Shown: positions 49,505 to 57,160 of the stretch, one piece after another
Numbering within the stretch: position 1 is the first letter of the stretch
How the letters are laid out: each line of letters starts with the position of its first letter
Origin: Candidatus Woykebacteria bacterium RBG_13_40_15
Lineage (GTDB): Bacteria; Patescibacteria; Microgenomatia; Woykebacterales; RBG-16-39-9b
Reading direction: 5' to 3'
Length of the DNA stretch: 64,000 nt
Assembly (NCBI GenBank): GCA_001816655.1
Contig: MHCP01000030.1
Location: forward strand, 1 to 64,000
The notes under the pieces: model-generated
The model's database searches: none
Told to the model about the DNA's origin: nothing
The model's input: only the letters and a program-made list of their open reading frames with translations
Program-made: the position numbers and the translations under genes

Positions 49505-49506
49505 AG

Positions 49507-49800
49507 ATGAGATTATTTATTGACACCGCAGTCGCAAAAAAAGCAGTTGTTTCAATTTTTGATGGGAAAAAACTAATTGCTAGTGAGGAGGCTTCTCAGC
49601 CGTTAGTCGCGATTGACAAACTTTTGAAAAAAACCAGCAAGAAACTGGAAGATTTTGACGAAATTTCCTCCCATCCTGGTCCTGGCTCTTTCACGGGCTT
49701 ACGCGTTGGCACCGCAGTTGCGATGACCTTAAATTTCGCCCTCGGGAGAAAAGTTGAAATTCCAGATTTGAAGTACGAATGGCCACCAAAAAAGAAATAG
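49507..49800 (+). CDS. tsaB: TsaB-like protein, N-terminal lobe only
   Basis: A 97-residue protein. MRLFIDTAVAKKAVVSIFDG is the first ASKHA strand pair and SSHPGPGSFTGLRVGTAVAM the TsaB hallmark; the protein stops soon after, at YEWPPKKK. Normal TsaB has ~210-230 residues, so the second lobe is missing. The frame ends in a regular stop with no decayed remainder before uppP, suggesting a reduced protein rather than a recent break. It could still scaffold TsaD and TsaE. It follows the kinase by 2 nt. Confidence 0.8.
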   Translation: MRLFIDTAVAKKAVVSIFDGKKLIASEEASQPLVAIDKLLKKTSKKLEDFDEISSHPGPGSFTGLRVGTAVAMTLNFALGRKVEIPDLKYEWPPKKK

Positions 49801-49801
49801 A

Positions 49802-50620
49802 TTACTTAATTAGTATGGCCCAAGCGATTAAGAAAATCCCAAATAAAACTCTATAAACAACAAAAATATTGAAATCGTGCTTTTGGACAAATCCAAGTAA
49901 AAGCTTTATCGCTAAAATCCCGGAAATAGTTGCAAAAATAAAGCCCGTCAGAAAGATTGGAAAATCAGCCCCTCCTTGAAAATCTTTAGCTGAAAGTAGT
50001 CCTGCTCCTAAAACTGCCGGAGTTGACAGCAAAAATGAGAAGCGAACAGCAGAAGTTCTATCAAACTTTTGCGAGCGGCCTGCAGTAATTGTAATACCAC
50101 TTCGCGAAACGCCAGGAATTAAAGAAATTGTCTGGGCTACTCCAATAAAAATTGAATCGAACAAATTTGCCTGCGCAGTTTTTCTTTCTTGAACGCTTAC
50201 CTTGTCCGTCCACCAAAGAAGTAAGCCAAAAATAACCATAGTCACACCAACAAGTAGAGCACTTCGAAAAGCGGTTTCAATCGTATCTTTAAATAAGATT
50301 CCAACGAAAGCAGCTGGAATAGAACCAACTATTAATAAAATTAGTAATCTCGCATCCGAATCTGAAGAAATACCCCTAAAACCTCTCAGCGTTTGAGCAA
50401 TAAAAGAGGTTGTTAACCTTACCCAATCTCTCCAGAAAAAACCTATTAAAGCAGCTGCTGTCCCAAGATGGGCTGCAATATCAAAATCCAAAGAATTGAC
50501 TACGCCATTCCAACCAAAAATCTGCGGCAAGACAATCAAATGTCCCGATGAAGAAATCGGGAAAAATTCAGTTAATCCCTGTATTATTCCTAAAACAGCT
50601 GCTTGAAAAATTTGGATCAC
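49802..50620 (-). CDS. uppP: Undecaprenyl-diphosphatase
   Basis: A 272-residue membrane protein of the BacA/UppP family. AAVLGIIQGLTEFFPISSSGHLI is marked by its parts QGLTEFFPISSSGH, the first signature, and IFIGVAQTISLIPGVSRSGI with PGVSRSG the second. About eight hydrophobic helices follow the family layout. It recycles undecaprenyl diphosphate to the monophosphate at the outer face, serving peptidoglycan and the polysaccharide operon. It is last in the leftward lysS-serS operon, 5 nt after the spermidine-synthase-like gene, and convergent with tsaB (1 nt apart). Confidence 0.95.
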   Translation of the reverse strand: MIQIFQAAVLGIIQGLTEFFPISSSGHLIVLPQIFGWNGVVNSLDFDIAAHLGTAAALIGFFWRDWVRLTTSFIAQTLRGFRGISSDSDARLLILLIVGSIPAAFVGILFKDTIETAFRSALLVGVTMVIFGLLLWWTDKVSVQERKTAQANLFDSIFIGVAQTISLIPGVSRSGITITAGRSQKFDRTSAVRFSFLLSTPAVLGAGLLSAKDFQGGADFPIFLTGFIFATISGILAIKLLLGFVQKHDFNIFVVYRVLFGIFLIAWAILIK

Positions 50621-50625
50621 GTAAA

Positions 50626-51276
50626 CTAAGCCCTTTCAGCAACAACAATTACGTTATCAAGCGTCCTACTACCCCGTACTATAAAAAAACTTACCTTTGA
50701 AAAAATACTATTTATAAAATTTTCGTAATCTTCCAATTCCTGCTTTCCTTTGAAAATTTTGTTAATAGTTACTCTTCCACCGTCTTTCAGCAAATTTTTT
50801 ACAGAAGAGAAAAACTCGTCTGTCTCAACACCAGGTGGCGCCCTGTTACTCATAAAAAGATCTATGCATATAAGATCGTATTTAAACCTAGCTTCTTTAA
50901 CAAACTTAATAGCGTCGTCAATGATGATGTTTACATTTGGTTCGTTCAAGGAAAAGTAGTTTTTTGCGATCTTAATAACCTCTGGGTCTATTTCTACCCC
51001 ATCGATTGCAATAGGACCAAAACGCCTTGTAAGCATCTTGGCCACAGTCCCAGCCCCTAACCCTAAAATGAGTACTCTAGAATCCTCCCTTAAAGAAATG
51101 TCTTCGGGTATCATCCTATCCCAACAAGGTTGCCCTGTACAACCGTCAGATCTAAGAGATTGACTTTGAGTAAAACCGCCGATAATGAGGCGGCGTATTC
51201 CGGAATTTTCAGCAACTTTTATTTCACCACTAATCTCGCTTCTATCTTTGAATAGAATCTTGTCCCATATACTCAT
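50626..51276 (-). CDS. Spermidine synthase-like methyltransferase-fold protein
   Basis: A 216-residue class I SAM-fold protein. VLILGLGAGTVAKMLTRRF is motif I, IDGVEIDPEVIKIAKNYF the acidic loop, and DLICIDLFMSNRAPP the Asp-rich motif IV region seen in polyamine aminopropyltransferases. The N-terminal beta domain of full SpeE (about 60 residues) is mostly lacking, so it could be an aminopropyltransferase, a methyltransferase or a fused-away fragment; many such short SpeE-like proteins are not spermidine synthases. It overlaps serS by 35 nt. PvlArgDC at 45407 offers a possible link to polyamines. Confidence 0.8.
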   Translation of the reverse strand: MSIWDKILFKDRSEISGEIKVAENSGIRRLIIGGFTQSQSLRSDGCTGQPCWDRMIPEDISLREDSRVLILGLGAGTVAKMLTRRFGPIAIDGVEIDPEVIKIAKNYFSLNEPNVNIIIDDAIKFVKEARFKYDLICIDLFMSNRAPPGVETDEFFSSVKNLLKDGGRVTINKIFKGKQELEDYENFINSIFSKVSFFIVRGSRTLDNVIVVAERA

Positions 51277-52471
51277 GGAGAGCCTTTGGAAGTTTTACAC
51301 TGCCATCTTTTTGTTGGTGGTTTTCTAGAATTGCGATAATCGTCCGAGAAAGAGCAATTGCAGTTCCGTTTAATGTATAAACATATTTAATTTCGTTTCC
51401 TTCTCTGTATCGAATATTCAATCGCCGTGCTTGATAATCAGTTGTGTTGGACGCACTCGTAAGCTCCCTGTAAATTTTATTAACCGGATCCCAATATTCA
51501 ATATCGTATTTAAGGTAAGCCGGTGCGCTCATTTCACCAGAGCAAATATTAACTATACGGTAGGGGATTTCTAGAGCTTGGCAGATTTCTTCTTGCAATG
51601 AAATTATTTCCTCGAAGGCTTTATCCGAGTCGGAAGGATTAACGAATTTGAAGATTTCTACTTTATCAAATTCATGAACTCGAAATATCCCGTGAGTATA
51701 TTTTCCGTAGGTGCCGGCTTCCTTCCGGAAACACGGGGAAAAACCAGCATAATTTTTTGGTAGCTCCTTTTCGGACAATACTTCGTCGGAATGCAGACCA
51801 GCAAGAGGAATCTCTGCTGTAGCGATCAAATAAAGATCTTCGCCCTCGATTTTGTAAATATCGGGTTCTTCCCTCTTGGGAAGGTACCCCGTGCCTTCAA
51901 CAAACTGTTTCCTAACAAGAGCCGGGGTAATTACCGGTGGGTATCCTTTTTTGGAGAGAAAATCGGTAACCCAATTGAGTAAAGCTAACTCTAGATTAGC
52001 TCCCAATCCCATAAGAAAATAAAATCCGTGACCTGAAATTTTTGCCGCTCTTTCCTGATCGATAATTCCCAAACTTTTTCCTAGATCCAAATGATCCTTT
52101 GGTTCAAAATCAAATTCGGTTGGCTTTCCCCATTTTTTTATTTCAACGTTATCTTCTTCCCCCTTACCTCTCGGAACATTTGGAGAAAGAATATTTGGAA
52201 CCTGCTCCATATACTCGTTCAGCTCTGCCTCTACAGCTGCTAACCCTGCTTCTTTTTTCGATAGTTCTTCTTTTAGCTTTTTTCCCTTTTCGATTTCCTT
52301 TTTGGTAGCAATTTCTCGTCTACCATGCCTCAACTCTTCCACTTCTCTAATAAGCTTTCTTCTTTCCTCGTCAATTTCCAAAATATGCGCTAGATCAACA
52401 ACTACGCGCCTTTTTTCAAGTATTTCTGAAACTTCTTTTAAATTATCCCTAATATAATTTACGTCTAACAT
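51242..52471 (-). CDS. serS: Seryl-tRNA synthetase
   Basis: A 409-residue class II synthetase of bacterial length. An N-terminal antiparallel coiled coil (about 30-105) binds the tRNA-Ser long arm. GFYFLMGLGANLELALLNW is motif 1, FRKEAGTYGKYTHGIFRVHE motif 2 with the ATP-binding Arg, and LNGTAIALSRTIIAILENHQ motif 3. ITPALVRKQFVEGTGYLP and SGEMSAPAYLKYDIEYW are SerRS-specific. It is third in the lysS operon, 1 nt after the DUF2007 gene. Confidence 0.96.
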   Translation of the reverse strand: MLDVNYIRDNLKEVSEILEKRRVVVDLAHILEIDEERRKLIREVEELRHGRREIATKKEIEKGKKLKEELSKKEAGLAAVEAELNEYMEQVPNILSPNVPRGKGEEDNVEIKKWGKPTEFDFEPKDHLDLGKSLGIIDQERAAKISGHGFYFLMGLGANLELALLNWVTDFLSKKGYPPVITPALVRKQFVEGTGYLPKREEPDIYKIEGEDLYLIATAEIPLAGLHSDEVLSEKELPKNYAGFSPCFRKEAGTYGKYTHGIFRVHEFDKVEIFKFVNPSDSDKAFEEIISLQEEICQALEIPYRIVNICSGEMSAPAYLKYDIEYWDPVNKIYRELTSASNTTDYQARRLNIRYREGNEIKYVYTLNGTAIALSRTIIAILENHQQKDGSVKLPKALHEYMGQDSIQR

Positions 52472-52472
52472 A

Positions 52473-52700
52473 CTATTTACCTGATTTTAAAATATTCCTT
52501 GCACTACTCGCAAATTTTTCCGGCACCCAAATTGTCCGGCTAGCCCCCGGAACACCAAAGACACCAGCGCCAGCAGATTCATTACCAAGCCTTGTTGGGA
52601 TACCTAGGTTAGAAAGTTTTTCAATCAACATCTCTGCCATCGCCGACGATTCTGCAGTATAAACAGCAATCTCTACTAGATTTTCTTTCTTTTTAGCCAT
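52473..52700 (-). CDS. DUF2007-like small protein
   Basis: A 75-residue protein: VEIAVYTAESSAMAEMLIEKL followed by LGIPTRLGNESAGAGVFGV and TIWVPEKFASSARNIL. This matches DUF2007, a small ferredoxin-like fold sometimes described as a signal-transducing protein that resembles PII. It sits between lysS (8-nt overlap) and serS (1-nt gap). The function in such operons is unknown. Confidence 0.75.
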   Translation of the reverse strand: MAKKKENLVEIAVYTAESSAMAEMLIEKLSNLGIPTRLGNESAGAGVFGVPGASRTIWVPEKFASSARNILKSGK

Positions 52701-54240
52701 TTACAACTTCCGTAAATCTTTTCTTAACGAATTCTCTATCTAAACTCAACATAAGCCAAGCTGCTTTTGGTCCTGATTCTTTTCCGAGAAGTGCGACATA
52801 AATTGCGGAGAACGTTTCGGCGGAAGAAAGTCCTAGATCCTTACCGACTTTGTAAATTTCATTTTGGAAATCCTCCGGTCCGCCAGCTGGCGGATCTTCC
52901 AGCTCTTCTGCAATTTTTAAAAGTAACTTTCTTTGACTTTCAGAAAGTTCTTTTACTTCTTTTGGCAAGCTCTCTTTAACGCTGAATTTAACATTTTCTG
53001 GGGCGAATCTTTCAATGTAGATTTTTACGTAGCCAACACGTTTCTCAAGCGCTTTTCTTTCTTCTTCAGTTAAATCTTTTCCTTTTTGCTTTTTAGCTTC
53101 GTCGGAAATGTTGATGTTTGGCATCTGTACTAAATTAACTAAATCCCGGAATCTTAGAACAAAAATTTCCGAGGGCTGGGAGTCAGTGTGGGACAATCCC
53201 CAGACTTCTTTAATTTCTGGATCTTTCGAGACTTTTGCCGAATCAAAATCATCAAAAAGCTTTGGAATTGTGTCTGGCTCTGTCGGATCAAAATCTAAAT
53301 GCTGCGCAGGCCTGGTTCTAATTATTAAAAAGCGCAGAACTACTGGTGGTAATATTTCTGAAATTTCTTTTGCTGACACCCCAATTCCCTTGGAACTACT
53401 CATCTTTTTACCAGAAACCAGGAAGTGTTCGTACGGAATGTTGTACGCTGGTTCTATTTTGAAAACCTCCTTTGCGATTGCCTCAGCAGTGTCCCGGGTG
53501 CCACCTTTTGAAATATGATCTTTGCCGGCACCTTCTACAGTAATACAGAAAGCCGCCCATTTTGCCGGCCACTCAACCCTAAATGGAAGCTTCCCGGTTC
53601 CTCCATATGGGCTAACACTACCCTCATAACCACAGCCCTTTGCCCAATCCACCTTTTTTTCGTCGCATTTATAATAAACTAGCTTACCATCCCAATCTGT
53701 AGCAATGGTTGTACCTATTTTCCCGCATTTCTCGCAGACTGGTTGGAATGGAATAAAATCGCGAGGTCTCTTTGAACCGGAAACTTTTTCGTAAATTTCT
53801 TGAATTTTTTCTGCCGAGTCTAGTGCTATTTTTATTTGCTTATCAAGCTTGCCCTCCTTATAAATCTTTGATGTCCACAAAATTTCTGGATTTGCTCCAA
53901 GCTCTTTAAAAACGTTGATGAATTCTGTGGCAAAATATTCTGCGTAAGAAACCTTGCCTTCCGGTGCTGGAACATCTTTAAGAGGAGTTCCCATATATTT
54001 TTCATATTTTTCTTTTGGTAAATAAGTGGGGAGGGAGTCCATTGGATCAAAATCGTCAATAATATAGGTGTATTTGGCTTCTACTTTTTCGGTGAGAAGC
54101 GATTTGTAAATTAGATCGTGAATGAGAACCCCACGTAAAGCGCCAACGTGAACTCTGCCTGAAGGGGTTTTGGCGTCGTTGACAAGTTGGGCTCTCCCTT
54201 TTTCTTTCAGTTTTTTCGCTATTTCACCTGCCCAAAACAT
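52693..54240 (-). CDS. lysS: Class I lysyl-tRNA synthetase (LysRS-I)
   Basis: A 515-residue class I synthetase of the archaeal/spirochaete type, not the class II enzyme of most bacteria. TPSGRVHVGALRGVLIHDLI contains the HIGH-like HVGA, and VSGKKMSSSKGIGVSA the KMSKS-like KMSSS. Two Cys pairs in FQPVCEKCGK and YYKCDEKKVDWAKGCG form the zinc-binding insert. The ATG is 8 nt after a TATACT box, a leaderless start. It leads the lysS-DUF2007-serS-speE-like-uppP operon. LysRS-I is shared by many CPR bacteria. Confidence 0.95.
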   Translation of the reverse strand: MFWAGEIAKKLKEKGRAQLVNDAKTPSGRVHVGALRGVLIHDLIYKSLLTEKVEAKYTYIIDDFDPMDSLPTYLPKEKYEKYMGTPLKDVPAPEGKVSYAEYFATEFINVFKELGANPEILWTSKIYKEGKLDKQIKIALDSAEKIQEIYEKVSGSKRPRDFIPFQPVCEKCGKIGTTIATDWDGKLVYYKCDEKKVDWAKGCGYEGSVSPYGGTGKLPFRVEWPAKWAAFCITVEGAGKDHISKGGTRDTAEAIAKEVFKIEPAYNIPYEHFLVSGKKMSSSKGIGVSAKEISEILPPVVLRFLIIRTRPAQHLDFDPTEPDTIPKLFDDFDSAKVSKDPEIKEVWGLSHTDSQPSEIFVLRFRDLVNLVQMPNINISDEAKKQKGKDLTEEERKALEKRVGYVKIYIERFAPENVKFSVKESLPKEVKELSESQRKLLLKIAEELEDPPAGGPEDFQNEIYKVGKDLGLSSAETFSAIYVALLGKESGPKAAWLMLSLDREFVKKRFTEVVNG

Positions 54241-54248
54241 ACGTCTTT

Positions 54249-54277
54249 AGTATAGACGAATAGTAATTTGGTAGCAA
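54249..54277 (-). promoter_or_regulatory. Leaderless promoter of the lysS operon
   Basis: Minus strand TTGCTA (54272-54277), 17-nt spacer, TATACT (54249-54254); ATG 8 nt later at 54240. Confidence 0.65.
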
Positions 54278-54285
54278 TAACGATT

Positions 54286-54315
54286 GAAGCCCCCACGGTT
54301 ACCCGAAGGGGCTTC
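54286..54315 (-). terminator. Intrinsic terminator overlapping the end of the GC-rich HD gene
   Basis: GAAGCCCC (54286-54293) and GGGGCTTC (54308-54315) form an 8-bp stem with a 14-nt loop. Its upstream arm overlaps the stop codon at 54314-54316. The following minus-strand sequence, AATCGTTATTG, is only moderately T-rich. Confidence 0.6.
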
Positions 54316-54925
54316 AGTTATTCTTTGCTCCAAATGCTTTCCTCACCTTCTCCTGAACTTCCAGCAGAAGCTTTCGGAGATAGAGGTCCGTTATTATCTG
54401 GTCCCCCTCGGCGAAGAAGGAGTTTAGGGAAGCCATTCCTTCGTTACCTGGCTGCTCCCGGCAGAACAAACCCCAGCTAGCCCCTACAAGCGGATGGATC
54501 TCCCGCAGGTAGCGATCTTCTCGGGTTTTCCCCTCGTAGTACTCTACCCATGCTTCCCGAAGGACATTACGAACTTTCCTACTCAGCGGCCTCGTCAACT
54601 TCCACATCGCTCTCTTCTCCTCAGCGAAAAAGAGAGTCTCCCAATCACGCCAATCCTTCACCCGTTCTCGGGCTCTTTCCCAGAAGCGCCTGATTTGAGC
54701 TCTCGTCCGCCCCTTCGAGTAAACTTGGGCGGGGTTACGATCGGTAGTCAGTATCTCGTGCAAATCGTGAGCTATTGCTTTGATCGCAAGCTTCGCGAGG
54801 TCCAGCTCAAGCCCCCTTGACAGATTGTCGAAAAACCCGAAGAAGAAAAGGCTTGCACTGTGCTCGAGACTAGACTCAAATCTCGTTTGGACATCCCTAT
54901 CCGGCCAACCACTCCTAATCGTCAA
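54314..54925 (-). CDS. HD-domain protein (YfbR/HDDC2-like), probable N-terminal frame change
   Basis: The open frame from TTG 54925 gives 203 residues: SGWPDRDVQTRFESSLEHSA aligns with the YfbR/HDDC2 start (the His of the first motif is in LEHSA), and KAIAHDLHEILTTDRNP is an intact HD motif with the following Glu and Asp. These enzymes are dNMP 5'-nucleotidases. The expected N-terminal helix is missing here, but a 21-codon frame at 54915-54980 with a strong Shine-Dalgarno supplies it (ILLRLIFRLAIDD) in another frame, so the true gene probably begins at 54980 with a frame change near 54915-54925. GC is very high (37 of 60 at 54661-54720). A terminator overlaps its end. Confidence 0.7.
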   Translation of the reverse strand: MTIRSGWPDRDVQTRFESSLEHSASLFFFGFFDNLSRGLELDLAKLAIKAIAHDLHEILTTDRNPAQVYSKGRTRAQIRRFWERARERVKDWRDWETLFFAEEKRAMWKLTRPLSRKVRNVLREAWVEYYEGKTREDRYLREIHPLVGASWGLFCREQPGNEGMASLNSFFAEGDQIITDLYLRKLLLEVQEKVRKAFGAKNN

Positions 54926-54980
54926 TTGCCAACCGGAAGATTAGCCTTAAGAGAATCCAGGAGTCTTGATTTTGCGCCAT
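54915..54980 (-). other. SD-led 21-codon frame, likely the true 5' end of the HD gene
   Basis: ATG 54980 follows AGAAGGAGGAGAG by 5 nt, the strongest ribosome-binding site in the window. It encodes MAQNQDSWILLRLIFRLAID then D and TAG at 54915-54917. The HD frame opens just upstream of the TAG (TTG 54925). Either a frameshift mutation, a programmed +1 shift or a sequencing error separates them; a leader peptide is the alternative. Confidence 0.5.
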
Positions 54981-55045
54981 CGTTCTCTCCTCCTTCTAGG
55001 ATCAAGTCCTATTAGAAACTGCCGATCGACGCAAAGGTGGAGCGT

Positions 55046-55074
55046 ATTATATATTATTTAGGGTATATTTGCAA
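55046..55074 (-). promoter_or_regulatory. Promoter of the GC-rich HD gene
   Basis: Minus strand TTGCAA (55069-55074), 17-nt spacer, TATAAT (55046-55051). A leader of about 60 nt with a strong Shine-Dalgarno follows. Confidence 0.65.
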
Positions 55075-55083
55075 GCTACAGGA

Positions 55084-56358
55084 TTACAACTTGGTGCTGT
55101 AGTAGTGACGGTCGAGGGCTTCTACAAATCTTAAAAGAAAAGGGTCGTCTACAAGTTCTTTTAAACCTAGCCAAAAAGAGGTAGGTGAAACGCTTTTGTC
55201 CTTCTTGTGATACTCCATCGCCTGCAAAACTGTCTCAATCCGATCTACTTGTCTAGCATATCTTCCTTCTTTACTTGTCCCTGTTCTAAATTCAAGCCAT
55301 AAATACTTTAGTTCATGACGCTGGTAATGCGGCAGGTATTTAAAAAGCTTTTCCATGGCACTACTTTCTTTTTGCAAAGCCTCTTTCATAATAACTTCTT
55401 TTTCCTGTTTCAAACCAATCCAAGGAAAGGTCTCTATAACACGGTCTATATCTTTTAATTTTTCTAGGAAAACATCATGAGGTGTGTGATCACCAATATC
55501 TACTGTAAACAAATTGTGGATCCCCGACATTACAATCATCGCCTCTTGATCCAACCTGCGGCTTACCGAAAAGATCCAAGAAGCAAAGGCTACTAAGAAT
55601 GAGTGGGAAGCAACTGATTCTGGGTCCTTCACTCCTCTCAAAACCCACCCTTTTCTTTTTATCTCCTTCAATTTGCCAATTTCGAGTAAGAATTCAATGA
55701 TATTTCTGTCTTTTTTGGTTTTTACATCTCCCTTACCACTCTTAATGTATATCTGCAAACTCTCAACGAATTTCAAAAGTTGTTTGTCATAGGTAAACTC
55801 TTTAATTTGAACTAAAAACGGAGTTAGAATATCCTCTTTCACTTTATCTTTGTATTCAAAAGCTTGTATAAGATTTTCTATTTTGTCTAGAGCTCTTAAA
55901 AATTTAGCTTCCCTGGAACTGCGTTGCTGAAATTCCAACCAAAGATAATTAATCTCGTGATTAATTGGTTCAGGAAGGTTTCTAGTAAGTTTTTCCATAG
56001 CTTTCTTTTCTTCCTCTAGTCTTTGTTTAGCTATCTTACCTTTTTGATCTATTGGAGCCCGAAGGGCCAAGGCTGGGTATCTCTTTATAATTTCTTTTCT
56101 GTTTTTTAGTTCGAGCAATTTATCGTAGGGGCTTATGTAATCAATATAAACGGCTGAAAGGCTATGGACTAAAGCGAGTTTTAGAAGTCTTTTGATGTTT
56201 AAGTTTCTTTCTTTTCCAAATACCCAAGCGAGAATTAGAACCCGAAAAGCATGGTCGGCTACACTCTCTGGGTTATTTATGCCGCGGAGGAGCCAACCTC
56301 TTCGCTGAATAGTCTTTAGCCTTCCTACTTCAACAAAAAATTTTATAAATTCTTCCAT
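55084..56358 (-). CDS. Tandem degenerate HD-domain protein
   Basis: A 424-residue protein made of two HDDC2-like halves (about 1-205 and 215-424). Half 1: RRGWLLRGINNPESVADHAF and ALVHSLSAVYIDYISPYD; half 2: RKGWVLRGVKDPESVASHSF and SGIHNLFTVDIGDHTPHDVF. In YfbR-type enzymes the second motif is His-Asp; here it is His-Ser and His-Asn, so the metal site is broken in both halves while the first His and surrounding residues remain. Each half also has a matching YLWLEFQQRSS/YLWLEFRTGTS block. It may be a regulatory or binding protein. The ATG is 8 nt after TATAAT. Confidence 0.8.
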   Translation of the reverse strand: MEEFIKFFVEVGRLKTIQRRGWLLRGINNPESVADHAFRVLILAWVFGKERNLNIKRLLKLALVHSLSAVYIDYISPYDKLLELKNRKEIIKRYPALALRAPIDQKGKIAKQRLEEEKKAMEKLTRNLPEPINHEINYLWLEFQQRSSREAKFLRALDKIENLIQAFEYKDKVKEDILTPFLVQIKEFTYDKQLLKFVESLQIYIKSGKGDVKTKKDRNIIEFLLEIGKLKEIKRKGWVLRGVKDPESVASHSFLVAFASWIFSVSRRLDQEAMIVMSGIHNLFTVDIGDHTPHDVFLEKLKDIDRVIETFPWIGLKQEKEVIMKEALQKESSAMEKLFKYLPHYQRHELKYLWLEFRTGTSKEGRYARQVDRIETVLQAMEYHKKDKSVSPTSFWLGLKELVDDPFLLRFVEALDRHYYSTKL

Positions 56359-56366
56359 AAATACCT

Positions 56367-56395
56367 ATTATAATGCTTAAAGAGGTTGTTGCCAA
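56367..56395 (-). promoter_or_regulatory. Leaderless promoter of the tandem HD gene
   Basis: Minus strand TTGGCA (56390-56395), 17-nt spacer, TATAAT (56367-56372); ATG 8 nt later at 56358. Confidence 0.7.
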
Positions 56396-56480
56396 TACTC
56401 TAGGATATTCAACTTGTTAACTAAATCAAAATTAGGAAAGAGTCACCAAAAGAGTAATTAGAAGAAGCCAGACGGGAAAT

Positions 56481-56942
56481 CTAATTAATCTCGATTATGG
56501 TATAAGTAGACTTAATAGTCGACGCAACAGTAACGACATCTCCTACCTTTGTTCCTATCAGTGTTTTTCCAACAGGGCTTTGATCGGAGATTTTTCCTTG
56601 CATGGGATCTGCCTCAATCGAGGAAACAATGATAAATTCATCTCTCTCGCCATTTACTTCAACTTTTACACGTGAGCCTACCTGAACTAAACCGGGTTTT
56701 TCTACTTGAGTAACTACTTTTGCATTCCGAAGTATCTCTTCAAGTTCGATTATTCTTCCTTCAATAAACGACTGTTCTTCTCTCGCACTGTCATATTCTG
56801 AATTTTCAGCAATATCACCAAATTCTCTTGCGCGGGCAATGCGTTTTGTAACTTCTTTTCTTCTTATCTTCGTAAGATCTTCGTATTCTTTTTGAAGTTT
56901 TTCTAATCCCTGTTTAGTCAGGAAAATCTTGGCTTTTTCCAT
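56481..56942 (-). CDS. greA: Transcription elongation factor GreA
   Basis: A 153-residue GreA from ATG 56942, which follows an AGAAGGAGA Shine-Dalgarno by 5-6 nt; 12 extra upstream codons would only translate the leader hairpin. FLTKQGLEKLQKEYEDLTK and EFGDIAENSEYDSAREEQSF form the N-terminal coiled coil with the acidic tip (D-x-x-E), and IVSSIEADPMQGKISDQSPV and GKTLIGTKVGDVV the C-terminal domain. It rescues backtracked RNA polymerase. Its leader carries a hairpin followed by a T-run. Confidence 0.95.
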   Translation of the reverse strand: MEKAKIFLTKQGLEKLQKEYEDLTKIRRKEVTKRIARAREFGDIAENSEYDSAREEQSFIEGRIIELEEILRNAKVVTQVEKPGLVQVGSRVKVEVNGERDEFIIVSSIEADPMQGKISDQSPVGKTLIGTKVGDVVTVASTIKSTYTIIEIN

Positions 56943-56960
56943 AAATTCTCCTTCTGTCTG

Positions 56961-56983
56961 AAATAAAAAACCCCACACTGGGG
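56961..56983 (-). promoter_or_regulatory. Possible attenuator in the greA leader
   Basis: On the minus strand CCCC-AGTGT-GGGG followed by TTTTTTATTT, 18 nt upstream of the greA ATG. The stem is short (4 GC pairs), so it is a weak terminator or a pause site. An upstream CTCCT could pair with the greA Shine-Dalgarno. Confidence 0.35.
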
Positions 56984-57032
56984 ACTTGGAGGTCTTTTAC
57001 TTTTACCCTTAATGGTTTAGGTTTCAGGAGGA

Positions 57033-57062
57033 ACAATAGCACAAATGGGTCGTTTTTGTCAA
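57033..57062 (-). promoter_or_regulatory. greA promoter
   Basis: Minus strand TTGACA (57057-57062), 18-nt spacer, TATTGT (57033-57038), giving a leader of about 85 nt, one of the longest inferred here. Confidence 0.6.
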
Positions 57063-57106
57063 CAACCAATCACCAAGCTAGCCTCTTAATTCGAGTAGGT
57101 TGCCTC

Positions 57107-57136
57107 TTGCATCTTCCAAGTAGACAGCCTTAAAAT
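57107..57136 (+). promoter_or_regulatory. Possible heliorhodopsin promoter
   Basis: TTGCAT (57107-57112), 18-nt spacer, TAAAAT (57131-57136). The ATG is 24 nt after the -10 box; no Shine-Dalgarno is visible between them. Confidence 0.35.
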
Positions 57137-57160
57137 GATTATGTTACTCTGTTTAATCGT

